Shown piece after piece: positions 10,199 through 18,843 of a DNA stretch of 64,000 nt. Below the pieces are notes generated by a model. That model did no database searches and was not told the DNA's origin. It saw only the letters and a list, made by a program, of their open reading frames with translations. Numbering within the stretch: the stretch's first letter is position 1; every line of letters begins with the position of its first letter. The DNA lies in assembly GCF_900103635.1 (NCBI RefSeq), contig NZ_FMXK01000005.1, positions 62,001 to 126,000 on the forward strand, written 5' to 3'. A program made the position numbers and the translations under genes. The DNA is from Butyrivibrio sp. INlla18 (lineage in GTDB: Bacteria; Bacillota; Clostridia; Lachnospirales; Lachnospiraceae).

Positions 10199-10232
10199 AA
10201 AAGCCTTGCGCTAGTAATAGCGCAAGGCTTTT
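10199..10232. terminator. Bidirectional terminator between FNT channel and lipoprotein genes
   Basis: AAAAGCCTTGCGCTA (10199-10213), loop GTAA, TAGCGCAAGGCTTTT (10218-10232): a perfect 15-bp stem with T runs on both strands, serving the two convergent genes. Confidence 0.93.
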
Positions 10233-10274
10233 GTCCCCTCTATACATAAACTAAAAAACCGCATAACACCCAAG

Positions 10275-10982
10275 TTATTGGACAACGCTAAAATCAATGA
10301 TCTCAGCATCTTCTGTCTCTGCATAAATTGAAGTCATAAATGAATCAGAGTCAACCTGACCATTTTCATCTGCTTCAACCTCTCTGTAATCAGATCTATG
10401 GTAATACTGGGCATCTCCATTTGACTGATACTCAACAAAAGCCTCTTCATCTATCTCAAGATGACCTGCCTTCATGGTATATTTTTTGATGAAATGATTA
10501 CCTCCCACATAGAGGAAATCATCCTTAACTGACAGTGGATAAGCTGTTCCTCCTGCAGTTACATATCCTACGTATTCAGGAGCGCCAGCTTCATTGTACT
10601 TGTAAACTTCAGCATCAATTGCTGCCATATTTCCTGAATTATCCATCTTGTAATCGTAGGTATACTCTGTAACTAAGAGTACATCTGTATCACCTATCCT
10701 GACATTAGCATAGGCCATGCCTGGGCTAAGTTTATCGACTATCTGTGTAAAAGTGTCACATCCCGAAATATCCATAGGGACATGTTCCTTTAACATTTCA
10801 TTATATGCGCTCGCTTCTGTAGCAGAAGCTTCTTCCTTGGCTTCTACAATGGCCTGAGAAGTAAGAGTAGTAGCTTCCAGGTCAGACACATCATAAGTAT
10901 CTTTTTTGCGATCCCCGCATGCAGCAACAATAGTTGCAAGTACACCTACAACAAAAATAGCAATAAATATTTTGTTCCTCAT
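10275..10982 (-). CDS. Putative lipoprotein of unknown function
   Basis: 235 aa. The N-terminus is a lipoprotein signal: basic start, hydrophobic IFIAIFVVGVLATIVAAC, with the cysteine at residue 22 as lipid anchor. The rest is acidic and beta-rich, with no domain I recognise. A Ser/Thr/Ala/Glu-rich linker (about 30-65) follows the anchor. SD GGAGGGGAGT precedes the ATG. It stands alone between two terminators. It may bind something at the outer membrane face, but there is no evidence for a ligand. Confidence 0.75.
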   Translation of the reverse strand: MRNKIFIAIFVVGVLATIVAACGDRKKDTYDVSDLEATTLTSQAIVEAKEEASATEASAYNEMLKEHVPMDISGCDTFTQIVDKLSPGMAYANVRIGDTDVLLVTEYTYDYKMDNSGNMAAIDAEVYKYNEAGAPEYVGYVTAGGTAYPLSVKDDFLYVGGNHFIKKYTMKAGHLEIDEEAFVEYQSNGDAQYYHRSDYREVEADENGQVDSDSFMTSIYAETEDAEIIDFSVVQ

Positions 10983-11082
10983 ACTCCCCTCCCTTATGTA
11001 AAATCAAATATGCACAATGTAAATTCTACAACAGATTTTTCTTTCTAAATCTAAAATAAGAATAAAGTAAATATAACCAAAA

Positions 11083-11113
11083 AAGAAACTCCACCTTTTT
11101 AGTGGAGTTTCTT
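11083..11113 (-). terminator. Intrinsic terminator of htpG
   Basis: AAGAAACTCCAC (11083-11094) pairs with GTGGAGTTTCTT (11102-11113), followed on the minus strand by a T-tract; it lies 23 bp past the htpG stop. Confidence 0.9.
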
Positions 11114-11136
11114 GAGTTTGTACTATTGAAATAAAA

Positions 11137-13209
11137 TTACTTGAGAATATTCATCATGATTTCATTGCTTCGAGCTATAAACTTAGACATAGCCTCGCCT
11201 TCGAGAGGTGCATTCTGAATACGAGCAAGGTCATAGAGCTGTTCGCAGATAAGCTTGGTGTTATCGTCGTCGCCATGCTCCATTACGTACTCAACAAGAG
11301 GATGGTTAGCATTTAAGATAAGTGTCTGTCCCTCTGCTCCGAAGTCTCCCATGTTCATGCCGTTCATAGCATACATCTTCATCATCTCAGCCATACGTCT
11401 GGACTCTTCAGAAACTGTAAGCATTGAAGACATCTTCTTGTCCTTTAATTTCTCGAGTTTAACAGTAAGCTTGTCGTTCTTGAGAGCCTTCTTGATCTTC
11501 TCTGAAAGTTCTTTTTCCTTTTCTTCAAGCTCAGCTGCTGCCTTCTTGGAAGTTCTGGACTTAAATGTATCTGTAAGGTCAGCATCGATTCTAGCAAATC
11601 GGATGCCTTCATTCTTGGACTCAAGCTGCTGCATGAAAGGAACATCGATGTTGTGATTCATGATGAAAGCTTCCATCTTCTGAGCCTTGAACATCTTGAT
11701 GTACTGGCTCTGCTGCTGCTCGTCTGTCACATAGTAGATAGTACGTGGCTCTTTGTCCTCGTCCTTCTTGTCCTCAGCTTCTTTCTTGTCGTCTACTACC
11801 TCAGCTTCTACCTTGTTGCCATCTTCATCTACAGCGCTTTCTTTAGCTGCCTCGTCCTCAGCCTCTTTGTTGATCTGAAGTGCTTCAGGAGTTGTAAGGT
11901 ACTTGCCGTCAAGGTTCTTAAAGAGGATGAAGTCTGTCATCTTCTCGCAGAACTTGTCATCTCTAAGGCAACCATACTTGATGAATGGACTGATGTCGTC
12001 CCAGTACTTGTCATAGTTTTCTTTATCAGTCTTGCAAAGACCTGCAAGCTTCTCAGCTACCTTCTTGGAAATGTACTCAGAGATCTTCTTAACAAAGCCA
12101 TCGTTCTGAAGGGCTGATCTTGAAACGTTAAGTGGAAGGTCTGGGCAATCGATAACTCCCTTGAGGAGCATCAGATACTCAGGGATTACTTCCTTGATGT
12201 TGTCTGCAATAAATACTTGGTTGTTGTAAAGCTTGATAGTTCCCTCAATTGACTCAAACTCCATGTTTATCTTAGGGAAGTAAAGGATACCCTTTAAGTT
12301 AAATGGATAGTCCATGTTGAGGTGGATCCAGAATAAAGGCTCCTTGTAATCACGGAATACCTTTCTGTAGAACTCCTTGTACTCCTCATCTGTACAATCC
12401 TTAGGTGTCTTAGCCCAAAGAGGATGTGTATCATTTAAGAGCTGAGGTCTTCTCTTTATCTTGTACTCAAGCTCTGGATCTTTGTCCTCGCCCTCTTTCT
12501 TTTCAGGATGAACCTCTTCGATAACTGTATCAGAGTCAAGCTTCTCGCTGGCCTTGATAGTCTCTGTGCCCTCTTCGTTCTCCTTTGAAAGGTAGATCTC
12601 ATAAGGCATGAATGAGCAGTACTTCTCGATCACTTCTCTAGCCTTGTACTCGTTGCAGAACTCAAGACAATCCTCTGAGAGGTGAAGCGTAATTGTAGTA
12701 CCAACTGTAGTCTTGCTACCATCTGACATTTCAAAATCTGAACCGCCATCGCATGTCCAGTGAACAGATGCTGCATCTGACTTGTATGAAAGTGTATCGA
12801 TATCTACTGAATCAGATACCATGAAGGTTGAATAAAATCCAAGTCCGAAGTGACCGATGATCTGGTCTGCATTAGCCTTGTCCTTGTACTTGTTGAGGAA
12901 ATCTGTAGCACCTGAGAAAGCTACCTGGTTGATGTACTCCTCAACCTCCTCTGCTGTCATACCAATACCATTATCTGTGATCTTGATAGTCTTTTCTTTA
13001 TCGTTTAGTACAACGTCCACACGTGGTTTGAATCCATCTGGAAGCTGATACTCACCCATCATATCCATCTTGCGGATCTTGGTGATAGCGTCGCAAGCAT
13101 TGGAAATTACTTCTCTGTAAAAAATATCATGATCCGAATATAACCATTTCTTGATTATAGGGAACATGTTCTCGCTGTTGATTGAAAGATTACCCTTTTT
13201 TGAAGCCAT
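11137..13209 (-). CDS. htpG: Molecular chaperone HtpG (Hsp90)
   Basis: 690-aa cytosolic Hsp90. The GHKL ATPase domain is intact: REVISNACDA (catalytic Glu33, Asn37, Asp40), DNGIGMT and GHFGLGFYS (lid/glycine loop). Middle-domain motifs LPLNVSRSALQ and the C-terminal dimerisation region are present. An acidic Lys/Glu/Asp-rich insertion (around residues 455-495) lengthens it compared with E. coli HtpG (624 aa). The start is ATG 13207-13209, downstream of GGGAG; a GTG three codons upstream overlaps that SD. A sigma-A promoter and a CIRCE operator lie just upstream, so HrcA control is likely. It is transcribed alone. Confidence 0.96.
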   Translation of the reverse strand: MASKKGNLSINSENMFPIIKKWLYSDHDIFYREVISNACDAITKIRKMDMMGEYQLPDGFKPRVDVVLNDKEKTIKITDNGIGMTAEEVEEYINQVAFSGATDFLNKYKDKANADQIIGHFGLGFYSTFMVSDSVDIDTLSYKSDAASVHWTCDGGSDFEMSDGSKTTVGTTITLHLSEDCLEFCNEYKAREVIEKYCSFMPYEIYLSKENEEGTETIKASEKLDSDTVIEEVHPEKKEGEDKDPELEYKIKRRPQLLNDTHPLWAKTPKDCTDEEYKEFYRKVFRDYKEPLFWIHLNMDYPFNLKGILYFPKINMEFESIEGTIKLYNNQVFIADNIKEVIPEYLMLLKGVIDCPDLPLNVSRSALQNDGFVKKISEYISKKVAEKLAGLCKTDKENYDKYWDDISPFIKYGCLRDDKFCEKMTDFILFKNLDGKYLTTPEALQINKEAEDEAAKESAVDEDGNKVEAEVVDDKKEAEDKKDEDKEPRTIYYVTDEQQQSQYIKMFKAQKMEAFIMNHNIDVPFMQQLESKNEGIRFARIDADLTDTFKSRTSKKAAAELEEKEKELSEKIKKALKNDKLTVKLEKLKDKKMSSMLTVSEESRRMAEMMKMYAMNGMNMGDFGAEGQTLILNANHPLVEYVMEHGDDDNTKLICEQLYDLARIQNAPLEGEAMSKFIARSNEIMMNILK

Positions 13210-13238
13210 AATTCTCACTCCCTTTTATTATAATAATC

Positions 13239-13260
13239 TACGGAAATCGGTTTTTCCGTA
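13239..13260 (-). other. 5'-end hairpin of the htpG mRNA
   Basis: TACGGAAA (13239-13246) pairs with TTTCCGTA (13253-13260). With the predicted -10 at 13269-13274, transcription should start near 13262, so this hairpin would be at the extreme 5' end and could stabilise the mRNA. Confidence 0.5.
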
Positions 13261-13268
13261 CAAAAGAA

Positions 13269-13297
13269 ATTGTAAAACCCACATGACTAAAAGTCAA
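13269..13297 (-). promoter_or_regulatory. Sigma-A promoter of htpG
   Basis: On the minus strand TTGACT (13292-13297), a 17-nt spacer, then TACAAT (13269-13274). Both boxes are close to consensus. Confidence 0.85.
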
Positions 13298-13304
13298 TAA
13301 AAAA

Positions 13305-13331
13305 TTAGCACTCGCAAACAGTGAGTGCTAA
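13305..13331. promoter_or_regulatory. CIRCE element (HrcA operator)
   Basis: TTAGCACTC (13305-13313), 9-nt spacer, GAGTGCTAA (13323-13331): an exact match to the CIRCE consensus. It lies 7 bp upstream of the htpG -35 box. On the minus strand it is followed by TTTTTT, so it could also terminate transcription from the YdcF-like gene. HrcA itself is not in this window. Confidence 0.95.
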
Positions 13332-13349
13332 CAAAAAAATTCTAATAGA

Positions 13350-14129
13350 TCAAAACTTCATTTTTCTGAGGTCTCGCAGTATTCCAAAACATTCCCTGAT
13401 CATATTATTTGGAAGAAATCTTGGAACCGTATATCCTGCAATGCCGCTGACTTCTCCTTCAGTCTTAGCCATAGCTATATGCATGCCTCTAAATAGATGG
13501 TAGTTATTGGTTACAACTCCAATCTTAAGCTCTTTTTCTGGTCTGGAATCCATTTCCTCTATAATATCCATGGAATATCTGACGTTCTCTACAGTATCAA
13601 AAGCATTGGTCTCAGCAACTACCCTACCCTCCGGTATTCCCTTGGATATCAGATACTCTTTTCCACCTTCGCCCTCGCTTATATGCTCATTTGCGCCCTG
13701 TGCTCCTGAAACGATGCAGATACAATCAGGGTTTTCCTGCATATACTCGTAAGCCGCATCAAGTCTGTATCTGAAGATAACACTAGGCCCATAGCTCTTC
13801 ATCTGAGCACCTAGGACGATAATGTAATCCATGTCTTTTTCACCCTTATCTCCAAAGTGGGAGAGCATCAGGCAAGACAGGATCGTAACTGTCAGCACAC
13901 ACGCTGCGACTATTATGCAAAAGAGCTTTCTAATGGCTTTAGGGATCTTGCTCCATCTCTTTTTCCCAGCAAGGAAATATAATAGCATAAAGAAAAGAGC
14001 TCCGAATATCCAGATAACAAAAGAAAGAGTCCCGCTTCCCACAAGGAATACTGTAACTCCATATAGAAAATTCAAAACTGCAAGTATAAACCAAAGAATC
14101 CTTATTTTAGGTGTAAATAGCTTTTTCAT
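13350..14129 (-). CDS. YdcF/SanA-like DUF218 membrane protein
   Basis: About 259 aa. Three or four N-terminal membrane helices (to about residue 100) are followed by an extracytoplasmic DUF218 domain beginning DYIIVLGAQMKSYGPS. It has the family's IIVLGA, ESG/SGAQG and ETNAFDTVENVRYS (usually EsxsTxEN) signatures and the TNNYHLFRG stretch. Members such as ElyC/SanA affect cell-envelope polymers; the chemistry is unsettled. I chose ATG 14127-14129 because AGGAT lies about 9 nt upstream and because a TATAAT box sits inside the longer reading frame near 14159-14164, which argues against the upstream GTG. The ATG at 14139-14141 is the alternative. Confidence 0.82.
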   Translation of the reverse strand: MKKLFTPKIRILWFILAVLNFLYGVTVFLVGSGTLSFVIWIFGALFFMLLYFLAGKKRWSKIPKAIRKLFCIIVAACVLTVTILSCLMLSHFGDKGEKDMDYIIVLGAQMKSYGPSVIFRYRLDAAYEYMQENPDCICIVSGAQGANEHISEGEGGKEYLISKGIPEGRVVAETNAFDTVENVRYSMDIIEEMDSRPEKELKIGVVTNNYHLFRGMHIAMAKTEGEVSGIAGYTVPRFLPNNMIRECFGILRDLRKMKF

Positions 14130-14275
14130 ATGTCTTTTCATCCTGATCAAAATGTCTCTCAAATTATAACACATCAGCCATGATAATCCGATAAATGCGT
14201 AAACTTCTATTTCCTTTTTGGGCTAATCATGAGAAAATAGAAGAAACTTAAAAAAATTACTTATGGAGCGAAATT

Positions 14276-14716
14276 ATGGCAAAGATAGCAAATCCAGAAC
14301 AATATGAATCATCAAAAGAAGCTAAGGGTGAGCTCAGATACAGAGAGCGCGGACGCATTCTCCTTTTTGGACTTCCTTGGACATTCACAACTTATGAGAT
14401 CAGAGAAAATGATTTCACAATCATCAAAGGATTTTTCACAGTTCGCGAGAACGACTGCTACATGTACAAGATCAGTGATGTTGAGATCACAAGAACGCTT
14501 ATGCAGCGTATTGTAGGTCTTTCAACCATTACTCTTTACACTTCAGATGTTACAGACCGCACTATCGTTATGAAGAACATCAAGCACGGTCGCGAGATCA
14601 AGGACTTCCTTCTCCAGGCTTCAGAGGCTGCAAGAATTCGTCGCAGGACAGTTAGCATGCAGAACATCGGATTTGGTGCTGATGACATTCACGACGTTGA
14701 TGATCTTGATAACTAA
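14276..14716 (+). CDS. Small PH-domain-like protein
   Basis: 146 aa, soluble, no signal peptide. Residues about 15-120 read as a bacterial PH (bPH_2/DUF304-like) barrel: RGRILLFGLPWTFTTYEIREND, then FTVRENDCYMYKISDVEITR, ending in the helix HGREIKDFLLQASEAARIRR. It is probably a small cytoplasmic binding or regulatory module; no ligand can be named. SD GGAG lies before the ATG. The C-terminus ends in an acidic DDIHDVDDLDN tail. Confidence 0.75.
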   Translation: MAKIANPEQYESSKEAKGELRYRERGRILLFGLPWTFTTYEIRENDFTIIKGFFTVRENDCYMYKISDVEITRTLMQRIVGLSTITLYTSDVTDRTIVMKNIKHGREIKDFLLQASEAARIRRRTVSMQNIGFGADDIHDVDDLDN

Positions 14717-14764
14717 TTAGTTCTATATTATTGGTATTTAGTTTAAGTTCATATGGAGGTAGAT

Positions 14765-15250
14765 ATGAAGGAACAGATGAGAAAGATCAGTATCCACATG
14801 GCCATCAGAATGAGTATCCTTATGAGTCTTTGTCTTGCACTTGTTGGAACTCTTTCATCAGGTCACTTTACTATTCCAGGTTTCCTGCTAAGCTTTGTAG
14901 CCAGCACCATAATCAGCCTTTTGATAGGCCTTGTCATTCCAGTTGGCAAGATATCTAGTGATGTATGCAAAAAGATGAAAATGAAACCTCACTCTCTTCC
15001 AGAGAGATGCATGAGCAGTCTCATCTCAAATCTTATCTATACTCCGCTCATGACACTTATAATGGTATCACTTGCTTACACCATGGCTATGAAACAAAGT
15101 GGCGGCATGGCACAGCTTTCATTCATGCCAATGTTTTTAAAGTCACTAATTCTAACCTTCATCGTAGGTTACATCCTGATCTTCATCTTCATGCCTATGT
15201 TTCTTGGTCAGCTCATGAAAAAATATGGACCAGGGAATGCACATCCTTGA
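14765..15250 (+). CDS. Four-helix membrane protein of unknown function
   Basis: 161 aa with four predicted membrane helices (about residues 12-32, 35-58, 90-110, 125-150). The overall layout recalls DUF2798-type small membrane proteins, but I am not certain of the family. The start is ATG 14765, with GGAGG 5 nt upstream; an in-frame ATG at 14753 overlaps this SD and is unlikely. It is 48 bp after the PH-like gene on the same strand, so the two may be cotranscribed. Confidence 0.7.
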   Translation: MKEQMRKISIHMAIRMSILMSLCLALVGTLSSGHFTIPGFLLSFVASTIISLLIGLVIPVGKISSDVCKKMKMKPHSLPERCMSSLISNLIYTPLMTLIMVSLAYTMAMKQSGGMAQLSFMPMFLKSLILTFIVGYILIFIFMPMFLGQLMKKYGPGNAHP

Positions 15251-15296
15251 AGTCAGGACGGTAAAGTGTAGGATAGGGAGTTTTCTTTTGGCGTCC

Positions 15297-16103
15297 TCAA
15301 CTCACAGAAGTTCCGGGTTGCGCTCCCCTCTCGGCTACGTAATCTGAGTAGCTCATGCCAGCGTATTTTTTAAAGCACCTGCTGAAATAGTTGGGATCTG
15401 GTATGCCAACTTCAGAGGCGGTTTGGTACATCTTGTAGCCGTTTTCTGCGTATTTGATTGCCTTCTTCATGCGAAGATCAGTGAGATATTCCACAAAGTT
15501 CTTGCCTGTGTCCTGCTTGAATTTCCTTGATAGATAGCTAGAACTAAATCCAAAATTCTGAGCTATAAAAGCAAGATTAAGCTTGGAATCCGTAAAGTTC
15601 TCTTTTACATACTTCTTGATGATTTCAGTAGCATTAGCTTCTCCAGGATTTCCCTCTTCGGAAATCTCTTCCCCAGCCTCATCGGCGGTCTTAGCTTCCT
15701 CACTAGAAGCTGCCCCGCTACTTTCAAGCTTTTCCTTGGCTCTCTCCAAGACTTTGGTAACCTCTGCTCTCACCATAGGCTTAAGCATATAGTCAAATAC
15801 AGGGAGGCTAACGCACTTTCTGGCATATTCAAACTGGTCAATAGCCGTCATGATGATAATGATGAGATTAGGATAGCGGCCAGTTGCCACCGTTGTAAAT
15901 TCAATCCCATCCATAAATGGCATATTAATGTCAACAAAGGCTATATCAGGCCTTAGCTCATCAATAGTATTGATAGCCTCGATTCCGCTGGCAGCCTCTC
16001 CAACCACCTGCATTCCAAGGCTCTCATAGTCAATTGATGCCCTCATGAGCTTTCTTGCAGACTCTTCGTCATCAATTATCATAACCCTGTACATTCTTCC
16101 CAT
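15297..16103 (-). CDS. YesN-type response regulator (REC + AraC HTH)
   Basis: N-terminal receiver domain: acidic pair in MIIDDEES, phosphoacceptor Asp in AFVDINMPFMDG and conserved Lys in YMLKPM. A Glu/Ala-rich linker (about 130-160) leads to a C-terminal AraC-type double HTH (about 165-262) ending FKKYAGMSYSDYV. It should bind DNA after phosphorylation by the adjacent histidine kinase. The pair overlaps or abuts, and lies directly downstream of a sugar ABC importer, the usual YesMN arrangement for sensing a carbohydrate and activating its importer. Start uncertain: ATG 16103 has GAGGGG 11 nt upstream; ATG 16094 and GTG 16115 are alternatives. Confidence 0.92.
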   Translation of the reverse strand: MGRMYRVMIIDDEESARKLMRASIDYESLGMQVVGEAASGIEAINTIDELRPDIAFVDINMPFMDGIEFTTVATGRYPNLIIIIMTAIDQFEYARKCVSLPVFDYMLKPMVRAEVTKVLERAKEKLESSGAASSEEAKTADEAGEEISEEGNPGEANATEIIKKYVKENFTDSKLNLAFIAQNFGFSSSYLSRKFKQDTGKNFVEYLTDLRMKKAIKYAENGYKMYQTASEVGIPDPNYFSRCFKKYAGMSYSDYVAERGAQPGTSVS

Positions 16104-16107
16104 AACT

Positions 16108-17889
16108 TTATTCACCCCTCAATATCAACGCCGATTTATCTGGAATGATAAACTCGATCTCAGTAAATTCCCCAATTTCACTTGTGATCTTAACAACGTC
16201 ATCCCTGCCAGCATAATATCTAATTCTCTCAATAGTTCCCCAAAGGCCAAAGCTCTCTGAGTCATTTGAATCCATCTCTTCCCTTTTTGAACAAAGGATC
16301 TTGTCTATATCCTCCTGCTTCATACCAACTCCAGTATCCTTGACTGTCAGATGAAGCTCTCCATCCACAAGCTTACTGGTTATCTCTATTTTACCTTTTT
16401 CCCCCTTCATACGTATACCATGGTAGATACAATTTTCCACAAGGGGCTGTAATATAAGCTTTGGTACCACAAAGTCCTGAGTTTCCTCATCAATATGATA
16501 CTCATCCTCCAAGATATCGCCATACCTGAGTTTTTGAAGGGACAGATAATCCTTAACGATCCATATTTCCCTAGAAAGAGGTATCTCTCTATCTCCCTTA
16601 CTAAGGAAGTTCCTGTAAAAGCTTCCCATGGTTTCCAAGGCATCATGAACCTTCTCAGCTCCAGCATCCATGGCCATATAGCCTATAGTCTCAATTGAAT
16701 TATACAAAAAGTGCGGTTTGATCTGCTCCTGTAAAACCCTAAGCTCTGCCCTTTGAAGAGTCTTTTCCTTCTCAACTAGCTCGTCAAACAGCTCATTTAC
16801 GTGATCGATCATGCTATTGTAGTCACCCTCTAGCATCTCTAGCTCGCTGTAGGGCACCTCAACGTCAATCTTCTTTAATTCTCCTGACTTCTTGTTATTT
16901 TCCATTGACGCAGACAGCTCATATATAGGATTGGTAATTGTCTGTCTTATGAAAAGAACTACATATACCGCAATGATCATAAACACAGTCAAAAGAAACA
17001 GGAGTACATACAGCATTCTAAAAGGAATTCCTTCCATACCATAAGGCGATACCCTAAGGATCACTATTGGCAGGTTCTGCACCTGGCAGCCCGACAAAAG
17101 CTGGCTTTCACCCCCAACCTTAATATTCCTGTGCTTTATCTTTTCACTTAGAAAATAGTCATCATAATACTGGGCATAACCCTTGTTTCCTGCAATATAA
17201 GTACCGTCATCTCCCAGAATACAGATGTTGTTATAGCGTATTCTAAAGAGCATCCTCTCAAAGACATTATTAGAGATATTCATCAGAAGAATTCCGGTTC
17301 TCTTCTGAGAAGATATATCGTAAATAGCTCTGCCTACGGTAACTACAGCCTTTGAATCCTTCCTCTCTGCAATTCCAAAGGTGTTAAGAGACACCACAGT
17401 ACTTCCAAAACCATCATAGATTTCCTGCTTCCACTCATCGCCATCCATACGGTCATGGTCATAAATATACATAAAGTTCCTGGTGGCAAGCATTATCATA
17501 TCTTCTCTAAATATCATAACAGTGTCGACACCCTCAGTAACATTGAGGATATCCATAATACCGTACCGGGCATCATTGATCATACCTATATCAACGGAAA
17601 GTGTAGACGCTCTAAGGAAGGTCACAAGCCTGTCTTCAGTCATGATAAGTCTTGAAAGAGACATATACTTTTCCATTTCAGAGCTGATATTACTTGAAAG
17701 AGTCCTAAGAACATTCTCTGAATCTCTCATTCCGTAATCTATCTGCTCCCTCTTGGTAATGACATAGGTTGCCAGCATAAATGCTGCAACAGTAGAAAGA
17801 ACTATACCAAGGATCATCTTCTTTAGGCTGGATGAAAGAGTCTTTTTCTCATTAAGTTCGTTAATACGCCGCCACAAAAACCTTCTCAT
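16108..17889 (-). CDS. YesM-type sensor histidine kinase
   Basis: 593-aa membrane kinase. Two membrane helices (about residues 30-50 and 310-335) flank an extracellular Cache-like sensor. A HAMP follows (TNPIYELSASME), then a HisKA_7TM/His_kinase domain with QIKPHFLYNSIETI (phospho-His), an N box with QPLVENCIYHGI and the G box VKDTGVGM. All catalytic motifs are intact. It likely senses a sugar or a sugar-bound binding protein and phosphorylates the neighbouring regulator. The start taken is ATG 17887-17889 with GGGGG upstream; a TTG four codons earlier is possible. Confidence 0.93.
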   Translation of the reverse strand: MRRFLWRRINELNEKKTLSSSLKKMILGIVLSTVAAFMLATYVITKREQIDYGMRDSENVLRTLSSNISSEMEKYMSLSRLIMTEDRLVTFLRASTLSVDIGMINDARYGIMDILNVTEGVDTVMIFREDMIMLATRNFMYIYDHDRMDGDEWKQEIYDGFGSTVVSLNTFGIAERKDSKAVVTVGRAIYDISSQKRTGILLMNISNNVFERMLFRIRYNNICILGDDGTYIAGNKGYAQYYDDYFLSEKIKHRNIKVGGESQLLSGCQVQNLPIVILRVSPYGMEGIPFRMLYVLLFLLTVFMIIAVYVVLFIRQTITNPIYELSASMENNKKSGELKKIDVEVPYSELEMLEGDYNSMIDHVNELFDELVEKEKTLQRAELRVLQEQIKPHFLYNSIETIGYMAMDAGAEKVHDALETMGSFYRNFLSKGDREIPLSREIWIVKDYLSLQKLRYGDILEDEYHIDEETQDFVVPKLILQPLVENCIYHGIRMKGEKGKIEITSKLVDGELHLTVKDTGVGMKQEDIDKILCSKREEMDSNDSESFGLWGTIERIRYYAGRDDVVKITSEIGEFTEIEFIIPDKSALILRGE

Positions 17890-17933
17890 ATTCCCCCACA
17901 AACTAAAAAGCGTTTATCCTATTATACAACAAA

Positions 17934-17970
17934 TTTCAGCAGTACCCTTACAAAAAGGACACTGCTGAAA
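17934..17970. terminator. Hairpin closing the first sugar-importer operon
   Basis: TTTCAGCAGT (17934-17943) pairs with ACTGCTGAAA (17961-17970). The T-tract is better on the plus strand (ATTATTTTT) than on the minus strand, so minus-strand termination may be partial and some readthrough into the kinase gene is possible. Confidence 0.6.
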
Positions 17971-17992
17971 ATTATTTTTAACATTATTTTGA

Positions 17993-18841
17993 TTAACCCT
18001 TAACCGCTCCGGCAATGAAACTTGAGGTGATCTTACCACTTAAGAAGATGTAAACGATAAGTGTTGGGAATGTAGCAATTACAAGTGCCGCACCGATTGG
18101 TCCCCAGTCAGTTGTATAGGCTCCGGAAAGTGCCTTAATACCTACAGGAAGTGTCCTGTGGAAGGAATCGGAAATGAAAACGTTGGCAAACATAAACTCA
18201 TTCCAGCACTGAAGGTATGAATAAACACCAACAGTAGAAAAAGCAGGCTTCATAAGCGGCAGAATGATCTTGAAGAATGTGCCAAACAGTCCGCATCCAT
18301 CGATCCTGGCTGCTTCATCAAGGGCCATTGGAATCTCAGCCATAAATCCTGTACAGATGAGGATTCCCATTGAAAGAGCAAATGCTGAATAAGGAACAAT
18401 AAGAGTTGAATACTTATTGAGCCAATGTGCCTTGGACAAGATTACATATACAGGAACGATTGAGGCCTGAATAGGAATCGTAAGTCCCAGCATAAAGAAT
18501 GCATTTGTAAGGCCGCTTAGTTTCCACTTAATCCTTGTGATAGCGTAGCATGCCATCAGAGCTGCCATAAGCGATATGCCAATGGCAAGAGTAGTTACAA
18601 GTAAACTGTTAAAGAAATACAGTCCCATGTTACCTGTCTTCATAGCAGATGCAAAGTTAGACCACAACCAGTGCTTTGGAAGACCTATGATATTTGATCC
18701 AAATATTTCTTCATTTGACTTAAGAGAAAAAGTAAACATGAAGTATATTGGAAACAGATTTATGATAGCCCAGATACCAAGGAATATGTATACAAAGACC
18801 TTAAGTACTGGCTTAGATTCTTTTAATGTATAGCTCTCCAT
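17993..18841 (-). CDS. Carbohydrate ABC importer permease, MalG type
   Basis: 282 aa, six predicted helices, binding-protein-dependent transport family. The EAA loop reads ALDEAARIDGCGLFGTFFKI, the contact point for the ATPase. The N-terminus matches the MalG/CUT1 layout. It starts 2 bp before the MalF-type gene ends its stop codon region, so the two are tightly coupled. There is no ATPase gene in the cluster, which is common in Firmicutes CUT1 systems that share an MsmX-like ATPase. The substrate is probably an oligosaccharide but is not identifiable. Confidence 0.92.
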   Translation of the reverse strand: MESYTLKESKPVLKVFVYIFLGIWAIINLFPIYFMFTFSLKSNEEIFGSNIIGLPKHWLWSNFASAMKTGNMGLYFFNSLLVTTLAIGISLMAALMACYAITRIKWKLSGLTNAFFMLGLTIPIQASIVPVYVILSKAHWLNKYSTLIVPYSAFALSMGILICTGFMAEIPMALDEAARIDGCGLFGTFFKIILPLMKPAFSTVGVYSYLQCWNEFMFANVFISDSFHRTLPVGIKALSGAYTTDWGPIGAALVIATFPTLIVYIFLSGKITSSFIAGAVKG

Positions 18842-18843
18842 AT

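Noticed and set aside
15255-15296. AGGACG/CGTCCT hairpin as terminator between convergent genes
   Set aside because: Only 6 bp with a loop of about 30 nt and no T-tract; too weak to list.
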